Assembly: GCA_024123955.1 (NCBI GenBank)
Contig: CP099652.1
Span: 1,488,001 to 1,552,000 of the forward strand
Direction of reading: 5' to 3'
DNA: 64,000 nucleotides
From: Oxalobacteraceae bacterium OTU3CINTB1
GTDB lineage: Bacteria; Pseudomonadota; Gammaproteobacteria; Burkholderiales; Burkholderiaceae_D
Under the pieces are notes generated by a model. That model ran no database searches. It was not told where the DNA came from and saw only the letters and a program-made list of their open reading frames with translations. Below are positions 42,324 through 51,542 of the stretch, piece after piece (within the stretch, counting starts at the first letter, position 1; each line of letters begins with the position of its first letter). A program made the translations under genes and the position numbers.

Positions 42324-45062
42324 ATGGCCGTACCAGCAGATTACACCGCAGTAGCAGAACAACTGTACATCGCTTACTTTGGTCGTCCAGCAGACCGCGC
42401 AGGTCTGGCTAACATGACCACCAACCTGGCAAATGGCGGCGCACCTACCGACATCGCTGCTTTCGCCGCTGCTTACGACACCAACGCAACCGTCAAAGCT
42501 GTCCTGGACAACTTCGGCACCAGCCCTGAGTCGACCGCCCTGTACACCGGTACCGATGCCCAGTTCATCGTATCGATCTACCAGAACGTGTTGAACCGTG
42601 ACCCACTGGTCGCCGGCCTGGACTTCTGGACCGCCGCTCTGGCGAACAAAGAAATGACCCGCGCTGAAGCCGCTGTGCAAATCATGTCGGCAGCCCTGGG
42701 CGTGACCGCTGATGCAGCGACCGTCAACAACAAAACCACCGTCGCCACCAACTTCACCGCCGCTATCGACACCGCAGCTGAAATCATCGGCTACTCGGGT
42801 AAAGTTGCTGCACAAGCCGCACGCGACATGCTGCACACCGTTGACGGCACCACCAACACCACCGCTTTCAACGCCACCATCAATTCGACCCTGGCTACGA
42901 TCGCTGGCAACGTCAACCCAGGCAACATCTACAACCTGACCAACGGCACCGACACGCTGACCGGCGGCACTGGCAACGACACCTTCGTGTCCGCTCCTAC
43001 CGTTGTTATCGACCAAGCAACCGGCAACACCGTAGTTGTTGACTCGCTGCAAGTTGTTGACAGCATCAACGGCGGCGCCGGCAACGACACCCTGACCGTC
43101 ACCGTTGCTAACGCTAGCACCAACGCCACCCCGGCACTGACCAGCGTTGAAACCGTATCGGCTACCTTCACCGCCGCCGGTAAAATCAACCTGGCTAACG
43201 CTACCGGCCTGACCGCTATCGCCGTCAACGGCAGCACCGCTGCTTCGACCGTCAACGGCGTTGGCGCTGTTGCCGATCTGCGCGTTTCGAACGTCGCCTC
43301 GACTGCTGTCAACTTCGACGGTTCGACCGCCACCACCCTGGGCCTGTCGACCACCAAGGTTGGCGCTGCGTCCACGCAAGTTGTGATCGACCTGGGTGCC
43401 ACCACCGCGTCGAAAGCCACCACGCTGAACCTGACCACCGACACCTCGAACGTCGAAGTGAAAGACACCACCGGCGTCAACGTCGCTACCTCGGTATCGA
43501 TCGCTGCCACCGGCAAAAACACCGTCAAGCTGAGCGATGGCCTGAACGTTGCTACCCTGGCAGTGACCGGCGCCGGTTCGGTCGACGTTTCGTCGGTCAA
43601 CCTGGTTAAAGTCGCTACCCTGACCGTAGGCGACGGCGGCGTTACTTTCGCCAACGGCACCTCGACCGCGACCACCTTCACCGCCACCACCGGCGCTGGC
43701 GTGGACACGCTGACCATCGACGGCGCAAACGTTGCTACCGTTAACACCGGCGCAGGCAACGACGTTGTGAACGTCGCGACCGCTCTGGTTGCTACCGGCT
43801 CCATCGTTCTGGGCGCTGGCGACGACACCATCAACTTCGCCGCAGCTCCTGTCACCGGCGCAACCATCACCGGCGGTGCTGGCAAAGACACCCTGGGTCT
43901 GTCGGTTGCCAACTACAACACCGTAGCCGGCTACGCTGCCGACAACCTGGCCAAGATCAGCGGCTTCGAAATCCTGAGCGTGACCGACGCCGCGATCGCT
44001 GACGCGACCACCGTCGACCTGTCGAAAATCGCTGGCCTGACCGGCTTCCAATCGGCTGGCGTTACCGCCACCAAGGCCGCTTCGGTTATCGGTGTTGGCG
44101 CTGCTTCGGACATCATCCTGAAGGGTGACCTGGCAGCCAACAGCGGCGCGCTGACCGTGACGTTGAAAGACGCTACCGGCACCACCGACGTTCTGAACCT
44201 GACCATCGACACCAAGATCGCCCAGAACGCCGACACCACCGTTGACACCACCGCCGCTACCGTGACCACCACGATCGCTGGCGTTGAGACCATCAATGTG
44301 AAGAGCACCGGTACCCCAAGTATCGATGTCGCTTCGGCCGCTAAGGCTGACGTTGCTGTCAACACCTTGGCGCTGACCGACACCGCTCTGGTCAACCTGA
44401 ACGTGACCGGCGACCAAGCCTTCAGCTTCACCTCGGCTGCTGGCAGCACCAAGCTGGCTTCGATCGACGCGACCGCTAACACCGCTGGCGCGACCATCAA
44501 CGTATCGGCTTCCGCTGCCGATTCGTCGATCATCACCATCAAGGGTTCGCTGACCGCCGCTAACACCATCGTTGGTTCGGCTAACGCCGACACCATCACC
44601 GGTGGCGCTAAAGGCGACGTCATCACCGGCGGCGCTGGTGCCGATCTGCTGAACGGTGGCGCTGGTAACGACACCTTCGTGTACGCAACTGCTGCCGATT
44701 CGACCTTGGTGAAGATGGACATCATCACCGGCTTCTCGGCCAACACCTTCGGTAACGGCACTGCCGGCGCCGCTGGCACCGGCGCTGGCGCCGATGCAAC
44801 CAAGTGGACCGGCGACGTTCTGGACTTCACCGCTATTGCTGGCATGACCAAAGTTGTTGTTGGCGTGTACACCAACTCGTCCGACGCTCAGGTCTTCCTG
44901 CAAAACGTTGGCGCGGATGCTGTTGTCACCGACGCTATCGGCGCTGCTCTGGATTCGACCACCGGCCGTCTGTACCTGGATCTGGACTCGAACGGTACCG
45001 CTGACTCGGTTATCCAGCTGACCGGCGTTACCACGCTGACCGCAGCTGCATTCGTGGTCTAA
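42324..45062 (+). CDS. DUF4214/RTX S-layer-like type I secretion substrate
   Basis: A 912-residue protein without a signal peptide, as expected for a type I substrate. The N-terminus (~5-130) resembles DUF4214 (YIAYFGRPADRAGL, FIVSIYQNVLNRDPLVAGLDFW). Calcium-binding RTX nonapeptide repeats (GGxGxDxxx) occur near residues 206-220 and 496-520 and as a cluster at ~752-789 (ITGGAGADLLNGGAGNDTF). The rest is Thr/Ala/Val-rich beta structure with almost no Cys. The last ~60 residues, ending TLTAAAFVV, should hold the secretion signal. Composition and layout match RsaA-like S-layer proteins. Codon use (many GCT, GGT, GTT, GAA) differs from neighbours and suits a very highly expressed gene. The three-gene secretion operon follows. 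Ribosome site AAAAGGA. Confidence 0.85.
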   Translation: MAVPADYTAVAEQLYIAYFGRPADRAGLANMTTNLANGGAPTDIAAFAAAYDTNATVKAVLDNFGTSPESTALYTGTDAQFIVSIYQNVLNRDPLVAGLDFWTAALANKEMTRAEAAVQIMSAALGVTADAATVNNKTTVATNFTAAIDTAAEIIGYSGKVAAQAARDMLHTVDGTTNTTAFNATINSTLATIAGNVNPGNIYNLTNGTDTLTGGTGNDTFVSAPTVVIDQATGNTVVVDSLQVVDSINGGAGNDTLTVTVANASTNATPALTSVETVSATFTAAGKINLANATGLTAIAVNGSTAASTVNGVGAVADLRVSNVASTAVNFDGSTATTLGLSTTKVGAASTQVVIDLGATTASKATTLNLTTDTSNVEVKDTTGVNVATSVSIAATGKNTVKLSDGLNVATLAVTGAGSVDVSSVNLVKVATLTVGDGGVTFANGTSTATTFTATTGAGVDTLTIDGANVATVNTGAGNDVVNVATALVATGSIVLGAGDDTINFAAAPVTGATITGGAGKDTLGLSVANYNTVAGYAADNLAKISGFEILSVTDAAIADATTVDLSKIAGLTGFQSAGVTATKAASVIGVGAASDIILKGDLAANSGALTVTLKDATGTTDVLNLTIDTKIAQNADTTVDTTAATVTTTIAGVETINVKSTGTPSIDVASAAKADVAVNTLALTDTALVNLNVTGDQAFSFTSAAGSTKLASIDATANTAGATINVSASAADSSIITIKGSLTAANTIVGSANADTITGGAKGDVITGGAGADLLNGGAGNDTFVYATAADSTLVKMDIITGFSANTFGNGTAGAAGTGAGADATKWTGDVLDFTAIAGMTKVVVGVYTNSSDAQVFLQNVGADAVVTDAIGAALDSTTGRLYLDLDSNGTADSVIQLTGVTTLTAAAFVV

Positions 45063-45071
45063 AGCAAGCCT

Positions 45072-45094
45072 GGACGGCGGCTTCGCCGCCGTCC
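45072..45094 (+). terminator. First hairpin after the RTX gene
   Basis: A perfect 10-bp stem GGACGGCGGC/GCCGCCGTCC with the loop TTC, followed by a short CTTTCG, ten bases after the stop codon. It may protect the abundant mRNA's 3' end as much as terminate. Confidence 0.6.
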
Positions 45095-45124
45095 TTTCGA
45101 CGGCAGAAACTTGCCATCGGATCC

Positions 45125-45158
45125 AAAAAACCGCCGTTGCAAAACGGCGGTTTTTTTT
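45125..45158 (+). terminator. Strong intrinsic terminator
   Basis: A 14-bp stem (45125-45138 with 45143-45156; core CCGCCGTT/AACGGCGG) with the loop GCAA and a run of eight T. It also carries an A-run on the left arm. It separates the RTX gene from its secretion operon, so the operon needs its own promoter. Confidence 0.9.
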
Positions 45159-45175
45159 CCATTACGAAAATTTAA

Positions 45176-45216
45176 TGTGATCTACATCACATATTTCGCG
45201 GCTTATGGGCGATAAT
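45176..45216 (+). promoter_or_regulatory. CRP-type operator and -10 of the type I secretion operon
   Basis: TGTGATCTACATCACA (45176-45191) differs by one base from the ideal E. coli CRP site TGTGATCTAGATCACA. GATAAT (45211-45216) is the likely -10, giving a start near 45223 and an operator centre near -40 (class II). It begins 18 bases after the strong terminator. Confidence 0.78.
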
Positions 45217-45282
45217 GTGTGTTCCCGGCAAATGCGTGCGCGTTCGCTGCCACCGTATTCCTCTCGCATTGTGATGTACCTC

Positions 45283-47091
45283 ATGAAAAATCCGATGAAA
45301 CCGAAGAACGAGATCCAGCAGGTTCTCAACAAGTTCAAGGGTGCCTTCCTCACTGTCGGCGCCTTCAGCGCCGTCACCAACCTGCTGATGCTGGTGCCGT
45401 CTGTTTACATGTTGCAGGTCTACGACCGCGTGCTGCCCAGCCGCAACGAGACCACCCTGCTGATGCTGACCTTGATGATGCTTGGCGCCTATCTGTTGAT
45501 GAGCTTGCTCGAACTGACCCGCAGCTTCGTGCTGGTGCGCGTTGGCGCCCAGTTCGATATGGAGATGAACAAGCGCGTGTACACTGCCGCGTTCGAACAA
45601 AACCTGAAGAAGGGTGGCGGCAACGCCGGCCAGGCGCTGATGGACTTGACCAATATCCGTCAATTCCTCACCGGTAACGCGCTGTTTGCCTTCTTCGACG
45701 CTCCGTGGTTCCCTATTTACTTGCTGGTGATCTTCCTGTTCGAGCCGTCGCTGGGCGTGTTCGCGCTGTGCGGCACCATCGTGCTGGTGGTGTTGGCCTA
45801 CGTCAACGAGCGCGTCTCGCACAAGCCGCTGGCCGATGCGAACACGACGGCGATCGCCTCGACCAACCTGGCCACCAACAACCTGCGCAATGCCGAGGTG
45901 ATTGAATCGATGGGCATGCTGCCGAACCTGATGGGTCGCTGGCTCAAGCTGCACGGCAGCTTCCTGCGCCTGCAGGCCGAGGCCAGCGAAAAGGCCGGCA
46001 AGGTCGCCGCCGTGACCAAGTTCGTCCAGGTCTCGCTGCAATCGCTGGTGCTCGGCTACGGTGCGCTGCTGGCGGTGGAAGGCAAGATCACCCCGGGCAT
46101 GATGATCGCCGCCTCGATCCTGGTGGGCCGCGCCTTGCAGCCGGTGCAGCAGGTGATCGGCGTGTGGAAAACCTATAGCGGCACCCGCAGCGCCTACGAG
46201 CGCCTGACCAAGCTGCTGGAGGACAATCCGGCGCGCTCGGCCGGCATGCCGTTGCCCAAACCGATCGGCGCGATCTCGGTCGAAAACGTCACCGCCGCGC
46301 CACCGGGCGTGTCGGTGCCGGTGTTGCGGGGCCTGTCGTTTACCATCGCCGCCGGCGACGTGCTTGGCGTGGTCGGACCCAGCGGCTCGGGCAAGTCGAC
46401 CCTGGCGCGCCTGCTGGTCGGCATCTGGCCGGCTGCGATCGGCAAGGTGCGCCTGGACGGCGCCGATATTTTCCAATGGAACAAGGCCGAACTGGGCCCC
46501 CACATCGGCTATCTGCCGCAGGACATCGAGCTGTTTGGCGGCAGCGTGAGCGAGAACATCGCCCGCTTCGGCGACATCGATGCCGAAAAAGTGGTGCTGG
46601 CGGCCAAACGGGCAGGCGTCCACGAGATGGTGCTGCAACTGCCGAAAGGCTATGACACGGTCCTTGGCGACGGCGGCCTGGGCTTGTCCGGCGGCCAGCG
46701 CCAGCGCCTCGGCCTGGCGCGCACGCTGTACGGCGACCCGTCGCTGATCGTGCTCGACGAACCCAATTCCAACCTCGACGACGCCGGCGAACAGGCGCTG
46801 GTGCAGGCCATCGGCGATCTGCGCCAGCGCGGCAAGACCATCGTGCTGATCACGCACCGCACCAACATCATCGGCGCCACGTCCAAGCTGCTGGTGGTGC
46901 GCGACGGTCAGGCCGCGATGTATGGCCCGACCAACGACGTGTTGGCCGCGATTAACGAATCGAATCAAAAAGCGCTGCAGGCCCAACAGGCCCAACAGCA
47001 AGCACGGGCCCAGCAACAAGCCGCGGCCCAGCCGCCGCAGCAGCCGCAACAGCCGGCCGGCGCCGTGCCCGCGAATACGGAACAGGAATAA
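45283..47091 (+). CDS. Type I secretion system permease/ATPase
   Basis: A ~602-residue fused ABC exporter of PrtD/RsaD type, without a C39 peptidase domain. The membrane part (~15-310) has [20 protein letters not shown] and [17 protein letters not shown]. The ATPase has Walker [10 protein letters not shown], signature LSGGQRQR, Walker [13 protein letters not shown] and the switch His in ITHR. The C-terminus is a Gln/Ala/Pro-rich tail of ~45 residues. Candidate ATGs are at 45274, 45283 and 45295; I prefer 45283 because it gives the usual [15 protein letters not shown] start. A longer frame from 45205 begins before the inferred transcription start. It works with the next two gene products to secrete the RTX protein. 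Confidence 0.93.
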   Translation: MKNPMKPKNEIQQVLNKFKGAFLTVGAFSAVTNLLMLVPSVYMLQVYDRVLPSRNETTLLMLTLMMLGAYLLMSLLELTRSFVLVRVGAQFDMEMNKRVYTAAFEQNLKKGGGNAGQALMDLTNIRQFLTGNALFAFFDAPWFPIYLLVIFLFEPSLGVFALCGTIVLVVLAYVNERVSHKPLADANTTAIASTNLATNNLRNAEVIESMGMLPNLMGRWLKLHGSFLRLQAEASEKAGKVAAVTKFVQVSLQSLVLGYGALLAVEGKITPGMMIAASILVGRALQPVQQVIGVWKTYSGTRSAYERLTKLLEDNPARSAGMPLPKPIGAISVENVTAAPPGVSVPVLRGLSFTIAAGDVLGVVGPSGSGKSTLARLLVGIWPAAIGKVRLDGADIFQWNKAELGPHIGYLPQDIELFGGSVSENIARFGDIDAEKVVLAAKRAGVHEMVLQLPKGYDTVLGDGGLGLSGGQRQRLGLARTLYGDPSLIVLDEPNSNLDDAGEQALVQAIGDLRQRGKTIVLITHRTNIIGATSKLLVVRDGQAAMYGPTNDVLAAINESNQKALQAQQAQQQARAQQQAAAQPPQQPQQPAGAVPANTEQE

Positions 47092-47093
47092 TC

Positions 47094-48455
47094 ATGCAAA
47101 AATTGCTGACGAACGATAGCACCCCGGCCGATGTCATCTCGCATGACGTTACGCCGCTGGAAGTAAAAACCGACGCCACCGGGTATGCGCGTTTCGGCTG
47201 GGCCTTGATCCTGCTGGGCGTGGGCGGCTTCGGCCTGTGGGCTTCGCTGGCGCCGCTCGACAAGGGCGTGCCGATGCCGGCCTTCGTGGCCAAGGAAAGC
47301 AACCGCCAGTCGGTGCAGCACCTGGGCGGCGGCACGATCAAGGAAATCCTGGCGCGCGACGGCGATGTCGTCAAGAAAGGGCAGGTGCTGGTGCGCATGA
47401 ACAACGTGCTCGTCAGCAGCCAGGCCGAGACCACGCGCGCGCAGTACATCACCAGCCGCCTGCAGGAAGCGCGCCTGTTGGCCGAGCGCGACGGCAAGTC
47501 GGCGCTGGTCTTCCCTGCGGCACTGGAACCGTATAAAACCGATCCGCGCGTGGTCGAGGGCTTCGCGCTGCAAAACCAGTTGCTTGCCTCGCGCCGCGCC
47601 TCGCTGCAAAGCGAGCTGTCGGCGGTCGATGAAAACATCGCCGGCCTCAAGGTGCAAAGCAAGGGCATCGAGGAGTCGCGCGACAGCAAGAAGGTGCAGA
47701 TCGAGATTCTGAAGGAACAGCTGCAAAACCTGCGCGACCTGTCCAAGGAAGGCTATGTCGCGCGCTCGCGCCTGCTCGACCTCGAGCGCACCTATGCCCA
47801 GCTCAACGGCGAGATTTCTCAGGATATCGGCAGCATCGGCCGCGCCCAGCGCCAGGTCACGGAGCTGACCTTGCGCCGCCTGCAGCGCACCCAGGATTAC
47901 CAGAAGGAAGTGCGCAGCCAGCTGGCCGATACCCAGCGCGAGGCCGAGGCGCTGGAGAGCCGCATCTCCGGCCAGGACTACGACCTGGCCAACGCCGACG
48001 TCAAGGCGCCGGTCGACGGCACCGTGGTCGGCCTGGCCGTGTTCACGCCCGGCGGCGTGGTCGGCGCCGGCGCCAAGATGATGGACCTGGTGCCAACCGA
48101 CGATCCGCTGGTGGTGGAGGGCCAGTTGCCCGTCAACCTGATCGACCGCGTGCACACCGGCATGCCGGTCGAGTTGATGTTCTCGGCCTTTAACGCCAAC
48201 CGCACCCCGCACATCCCCGGCGTGGTCAGCCAGGTGTCGGCCGACCGCACGGTCGACGAGCGCACCGGCGCCGCATCGTACAAGGTGCGCGCCAGGGTCA
48301 CGCCGGAAGGCTTGAAGATCATCGCCGCCAAGAAGCTGGTGATCCAGTCCGGCATGCCGGTGGAGATGTTCGTCAAGACGGGCGAGCGCACGCTGATGAG
48401 TTATCTGCTCAAGCCAATCTACGACCGCGCCAAAACCTCGATGTCGGAGGATTGA
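47094..48455 (+). CDS. Type I secretion HlyD-family periplasmic adaptor
   Basis: A 453-residue membrane-fusion protein. A short cytoplasmic N-terminus and one membrane helix (~30-50) lead to the lipoyl halves (QHLGGGTIKEILARDGDVVKKG and DVKAPVDGTVVGL) that flank a long coiled-coil hairpin (~150-290). The beta-barrel domain follows, ending in MPVEMFVKTGERTLMSYLLKP, the family signature. It bridges the ABC exporter and TolC. The start lies two bases after the ABC stop, and its end contains the GGAGG ribosome site of the tolC-like gene. Confidence 0.94.
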   Translation: MQKLLTNDSTPADVISHDVTPLEVKTDATGYARFGWALILLGVGGFGLWASLAPLDKGVPMPAFVAKESNRQSVQHLGGGTIKEILARDGDVVKKGQVLVRMNNVLVSSQAETTRAQYITSRLQEARLLAERDGKSALVFPAALEPYKTDPRVVEGFALQNQLLASRRASLQSELSAVDENIAGLKVQSKGIEESRDSKKVQIEILKEQLQNLRDLSKEGYVARSRLLDLERTYAQLNGEISQDIGSIGRAQRQVTELTLRRLQRTQDYQKEVRSQLADTQREAEALESRISGQDYDLANADVKAPVDGTVVGLAVFTPGGVVGAGAKMMDLVPTDDPLVVEGQLPVNLIDRVHTGMPVELMFSAFNANRTPHIPGVVSQVSADRTVDERTGAASYKVRARVTPEGLKIIAAKKLVIQSGMPVEMFVKTGERTLMSYLLKPIYDRAKTSMSED

Positions 48456-48457
48456 GC

Positions 48458-49807
48458 ATGAGTTTTCCCAGTCAGTTCAAGCGGCGCGCATTGGCGCTGG
48501 CGGTGATGTCGGCGGCCATGCTCGGCGCTGGCAACGCCGGGGCGATGAGTTTGATGCAGGCGTTCCAGTCGGCCCTGTCGAACGATCCGACCTACCAGCA
48601 GGCGGTGCAGGATGCCGAGGCCGGCAAGGAGTACGGCATTATCGGCCGCGCCGGGTTGTTGCCCAACGTCCAGGGCAGCTACTCGGCCAGCCGCAACAAG
48701 GTCGACCTGGAGGCACCCAACTTCACCGGCCGGCTGCAGACCACGCACCCGGAATACATCAGCCGCTCGGCCGCCATCACCTTGCGCCAAACGCTGTTTA
48801 ACATGGACGCGTGGGCGCGCTACAAGCAGGGCAAGGCCCAGGTCGGGTACAGCGCGGAGAACTTCGCCGGCCGCGCGCAGGAGCTGATCGTGCGGGTGGT
48901 GGGCGCCTATGTCGACGCCCTGTTCGCCAGCGAGCAGGTGCGCATCGCCACCGCGCAGCGCGATATGTACGCCGAGCAAAAAGCGGTCAACGACCTGCTG
49001 TTCGCCAAGGGCGAGGGTACCAAGACCGACATGCTCGAGACGCAGTCGCGGCTGGACCTGGCCGAGGCCCAGCTGCTCGAGGCGCTCGACAACCAGCAGA
49101 CCCAGATCGCCAGCCTGGCGGTCATCGTCGGCCAGGACGTGGCCTCGCTCGACACGCTCGCGCCGGAGTTTCGCATCGCGCCGATGCCCGAGGGCGGCTT
49201 CGAGGCCTGGCGCAAGCTGGCGCTGGAGGAAAACCCCGATTTGCGCGCGCAGCAGTTCGCCATCGAAGCGGCCCGCCAGGAGGTGACCAAGAGCCGTGCC
49301 GGCCACATGCCGCGACTTGACTTCGTGGCCAGCTACAACAAGGCCGACGCCGAGACCATCAACACCTACAACCAGAACACCGTTAACCGCTCGATCGGCA
49401 TCCAGCTGACGGTGCCGCTGTATGCCGGCGGCGCCGTCAGCGCCACGTCGCGCCAGTCGGTGGCCGGCCTGGAGAAGGCCAAGGCGGAGCTGCAGCTGCG
49501 CACCGACCGCATCATGGTCGAGCTGCGCAAGCAGCACGCGTCGGTGCTCAGCAGCGTGGCGCGCATCCGAGCGCTGGAAAAAGCGGTCGCCTCGGGTGAA
49601 TTGCTGGTCAAGGCCACCGAGCAAAGCATCAAGGGCGGCGTGCGCATTAACCTCGACCTGCTCAACGCCCGCCAGCAGCTCTACACCAGCATGCGCGACC
49701 TGACGCAGGCCCGCTACACCTACCTGGTGGCGCGCATGAAACTAAGGGTGGCGGCCGGCGTGGCCGGACCGGACGATGTGCAGGAGGTGTCGGCCTACTT
49801 CCGATGA
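48458..49807 (+). CDS. TolC-family outer-membrane secretion channel
   Basis: A 449-residue outer-membrane factor: signal peptide (to about residue 30), then the two pseudo-repeats of TolC (SLMQAFQSALSNDPTYQQAV, long helices, IQLTVPLYAGGAVSATSRQS in the second repeat). It is the outer-membrane exit duct for the type I system. The ATG at 48458 has GGAGG ten bases upstream; a TTG six bases earlier is less likely. Last gene of the secretion operon, followed by a strong terminator. Confidence 0.93.
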   Translation: MSFPSQFKRRALALAVMSAAMLGAGNAGAMSLMQAFQSALSNDPTYQQAVQDAEAGKEYGIIGRAGLLPNVQGSYSASRNKVDLEAPNFTGRLQTTHPEYISRSAAITLRQTLFNMDAWARYKQGKAQVGYSAENFAGRAQELIVRVVGAYVDALFASEQVRIATAQRDMYAEQKAVNDLLFAKGEGTKTDMLETQSRLDLAEAQLLEALDNQQTQIASLAVIVGQDVASLDTLAPEFRIAPMPEGGFEAWRKLALEENPDLRAQQFAIEAARQEVTKSRAGHMPRLDFVASYNKADAETINTYNQNTVNRSIGIQLTVPLYAGGAVSATSRQSVAGLEKAKAELQLRTDRIMVELRKQHASVLSSVARIRALEKAVASGELLVKATEQSIKGGVRINLDLLNARQQLYTSMRDLTQARYTYLVARMKLRVAAGVAGPDDVQEVSAYFR

Positions 49808-49812
49808 CGGAC

Positions 49813-49840
49813 AAATGGCGGCCTTGGCCGCCATTTTTTT
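49813..49840 (+). terminator. Intrinsic terminator of the secretion operon
   Basis: An 11-bp perfect stem AAATGGCGGCC/GGCCGCCATTT with a two-T loop, continued by T residues to 49840, five bases after the tolC-like stop codon. Confidence 0.9.
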
Positions 49841-49870
49841 CGCCCCCGGTGGAATGAGCAAGAATCCATG

Positions 49871-49900
49871 TTGTCGGTCTTGCCAAAATAATGTCATACT
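49871..49900 (+). promoter_or_regulatory. Candidate promoter of the methyltransferase gene
   Basis: TTGTCG (49871-49876) and CATACT (49895-49900) are 18 bases apart, each matching four of six consensus bases. A -10 here would give a leader of about 30 bases before the AAGGAGG ribosome site. Confidence 0.4.
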
Positions 49901-49937
49901 TTCGGCGGCAATTTACATTCAACCGCAAGGAGGATAG

Positions 49938-51479
49938 ATGGACTGGACCGCTGGATACGCCTCGGATATCGAATACACCGCAGGTTTTTATGCAGAGCAG
50001 GGCCCCGGCTACCTGAATCTGGTGTGCGCACTGAACGGTTATGAACCGCCTTCGTTGTCGGGCAAGTTCACCTATTTTGAGCTGGGGTTCGGCCGTGGCC
50101 TGACCGCCAACGTGCTGGCCGCGAGCAACCCCAACGGTCGTTTCTACGCCGCCGACTTCAATCCGGCCCACGTGGCCGGCGCCGACGCGCTGGCCGCCGC
50201 CGCGCAGCTGACCAATCTGACGTTGCTGGAGAACAGCTTCGAGGAGCTGGCGCGCGGCGACGTCGACTTGCCCCGGTTCGACTACATCACCTTGCACGGC
50301 ATCTACACCTGGGTGACGGCGGAGAATCGCCAGCACATCGTCGCCTTCATCAACCGCTATCTGAAACCGGGCGGCGCCGTCTACACCAGCTATAACGCCA
50401 TGCCCGGCTGGGCCGGCGCGCAGCCGCTGCAGCGCCTGCTGGTGGAATACGGCGACGCCTTCCCCAACCGCAGCAACGCCCAGATGGACGGTGCGGCCGC
50501 CTTCGTCGAGCGCCTGTCCGCGGCCCAGTCCAGCTACATCAACGCTCATCCGTCGCTGCAGTCGCGGCTCGAGACCTTGAAGTCGGGCAGCCGCAACTAT
50601 CTGGTGCACGAATATATGCACAAGCACTGGCAGCCGCTCTACCACGCCGATGTGGCGCGCGACTTCGCGCAGGCTAAAATGGAGTTCGCCGGCTCGGCCG
50701 TGCTGCCGATGGCCTATCCGGCGCTGTACCTGTCGCCGGAGCGCAAGGCGGTGATGGAGACTTTCCCCGACACCGTCATGCAGGAGACGCTGAAGGACTA
50801 CATCCTCAACACGGGCTTCCGTAAGGATGTCTTCGTGCGCGGGCTGCGCAAGATGAGCCCGGTCCGTCAGGCGGAGGTGTTGGCGCAGGTCGGTCTGGCG
50901 CTGACGGTGCCGCGCGGCGCGGTAAACCTGGAGTTGAAGACTTCGGTGGGCACCTTCAACGGTTTGCCCGAGCTGTACGGCGCGGTGTGCGACGCGCTGG
51001 CGGTGCGTCCGCATACGCTGGGCGAGCTGGCCGCGTTGCCGCAGGTGGCGGGACATGGGATCGTCAGCGTCATGCAGGTGGCGGCGCTGCTCAGCGCCAG
51101 CGGCCAGGCGGTTGCTTATCTGAACGGCGGCGGCAAGGTCGATCCGGCCACCACGCAGAAGATGAACGCGGCGCTGGTCCAGCAGGTGCGCTACAGCGAC
51201 GAGTTCCAAGTGCTGTGCTCTCCATTGTTGGGCAACGGCATCGGCGCCAACCTGTTCGAGCGCTGCGTCTACAGCGTGCTGTCGCAGAAGAAGGGTACCG
51301 TCTATCTCGACGCGCTGACGCGACAGGTGTGGGAGATGCTCAGCGCGATCGGCCGGCGCATGACCAGGGATGGCGTCGCCTTGGAGGGTGACAACGACAA
51401 CATGGCGGAACTGCGTCCGCGTATCGAAGAGATTGTGCGCGACAAGGTGCCGATGTGGCAGCAGTTGAAAGTGCTGTAG
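49938..51479 (+). CDS. Class I methyltransferase with C-terminal regulatory domain (PKMT-like layout)
   Basis: A 513-residue protein. The catalytic domain (~1-200) has YFELGFGRGLTANVL as SAM motif I, FYAADFNPAHVAGA, and DYITLHGIYTWV. A predicted methyltransferase regulatory domain (~215-300; SRNYLVHEYMHKHWQPLYH) and a third helical region follow. This layout is shared with the protein lysine methyltransferases that modify Rickettsia OmpB. Here the gene comes directly after the secretion operon of an abundant surface protein, with a strong ribosome site (AAGGAGG) and its own promoter. Surface-protein methylation is a hypothesis from architecture and position; other substrates are possible. Confidence 0.8.
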   Translation: MDWTAGYASDIEYTAGFYAEQGPGYLNLVCALNGYEPPSLSGKFTYFELGFGRGLTANVLAASNPNGRFYAADFNPAHVAGADALAAAAQLTNLTLLENSFEELARGDVDLPRFDYITLHGIYTWVTAENRQHIVAFINRYLKPGGAVYTSYNAMPGWAGAQPLQRLLVEYGDAFPNRSNAQMDGAAAFVERLSAAQSSYINAHPSLQSRLETLKSGSRNYLVHEYMHKHWQPLYHADVARDFAQAKMEFAGSAVLPMAYPALYLSPERKAVMETFPDTVMQETLKDYILNTGFRKDVFVRGLRKMSPVRQAEVLAQVGLALTVPRGAVNLELKTSVGTFNGLPELYGAVCDALAVRPHTLGELAALPQVAGHGIVSVMQVAALLSASGQAVAYLNGGGKVDPATTQKMNAALVQQVRYSDEFQVLCSPLLGNGIGANLFERCVYSVLSQKKGTVYLDALTRQVWEMLSAIGRRMTRDGVALEGDNDNMAELRPRIEEIVRDKVPMWQQLKVL

Positions 51480-51486
51480 GCCTGCT

Positions 51487-51509
51487 GCGGACGGGGCGCG
51501 CCCGTCCGC
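51487..51509. terminator. GC hairpin between convergent genes
   Basis: A perfect 9-bp stem GCGGACGGG/CCCGTCCGC with a five-base loop, between the methyltransferase stop and the trhO stop. No T-run on either strand, so it is a possible rather than proven terminator. Confidence 0.5.
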
Positions 51510-51542
51510 GCCCATCGTCGGCGCCCCTTGCGGGCGGCGCCA

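Noticed and set aside
42940..44690. Short repeated DNA in the RTX gene as a possible CRISPR or minisatellite
   Set aside because: The repeats encode GGxGxDxxx nonapeptides and Thr/Ala strands in frame; spacing and sequence vary as protein repeats do.
42207..44903. 898-codon minus-strand open frame
   Set aside because: Antisense to the RTX/S-layer-like gene; its Gly/Val/Ser/Asp-rich repetitive translation mirrors the repeated Thr/Ala codons of the real gene.
42324..45062. Foreign origin of the RTX gene because of its different codon use
   Set aside because: The shift looks like the bias of highly expressed genes. The secretion operon beside it has normal codon use and the promoter shares the local CRP-type site.
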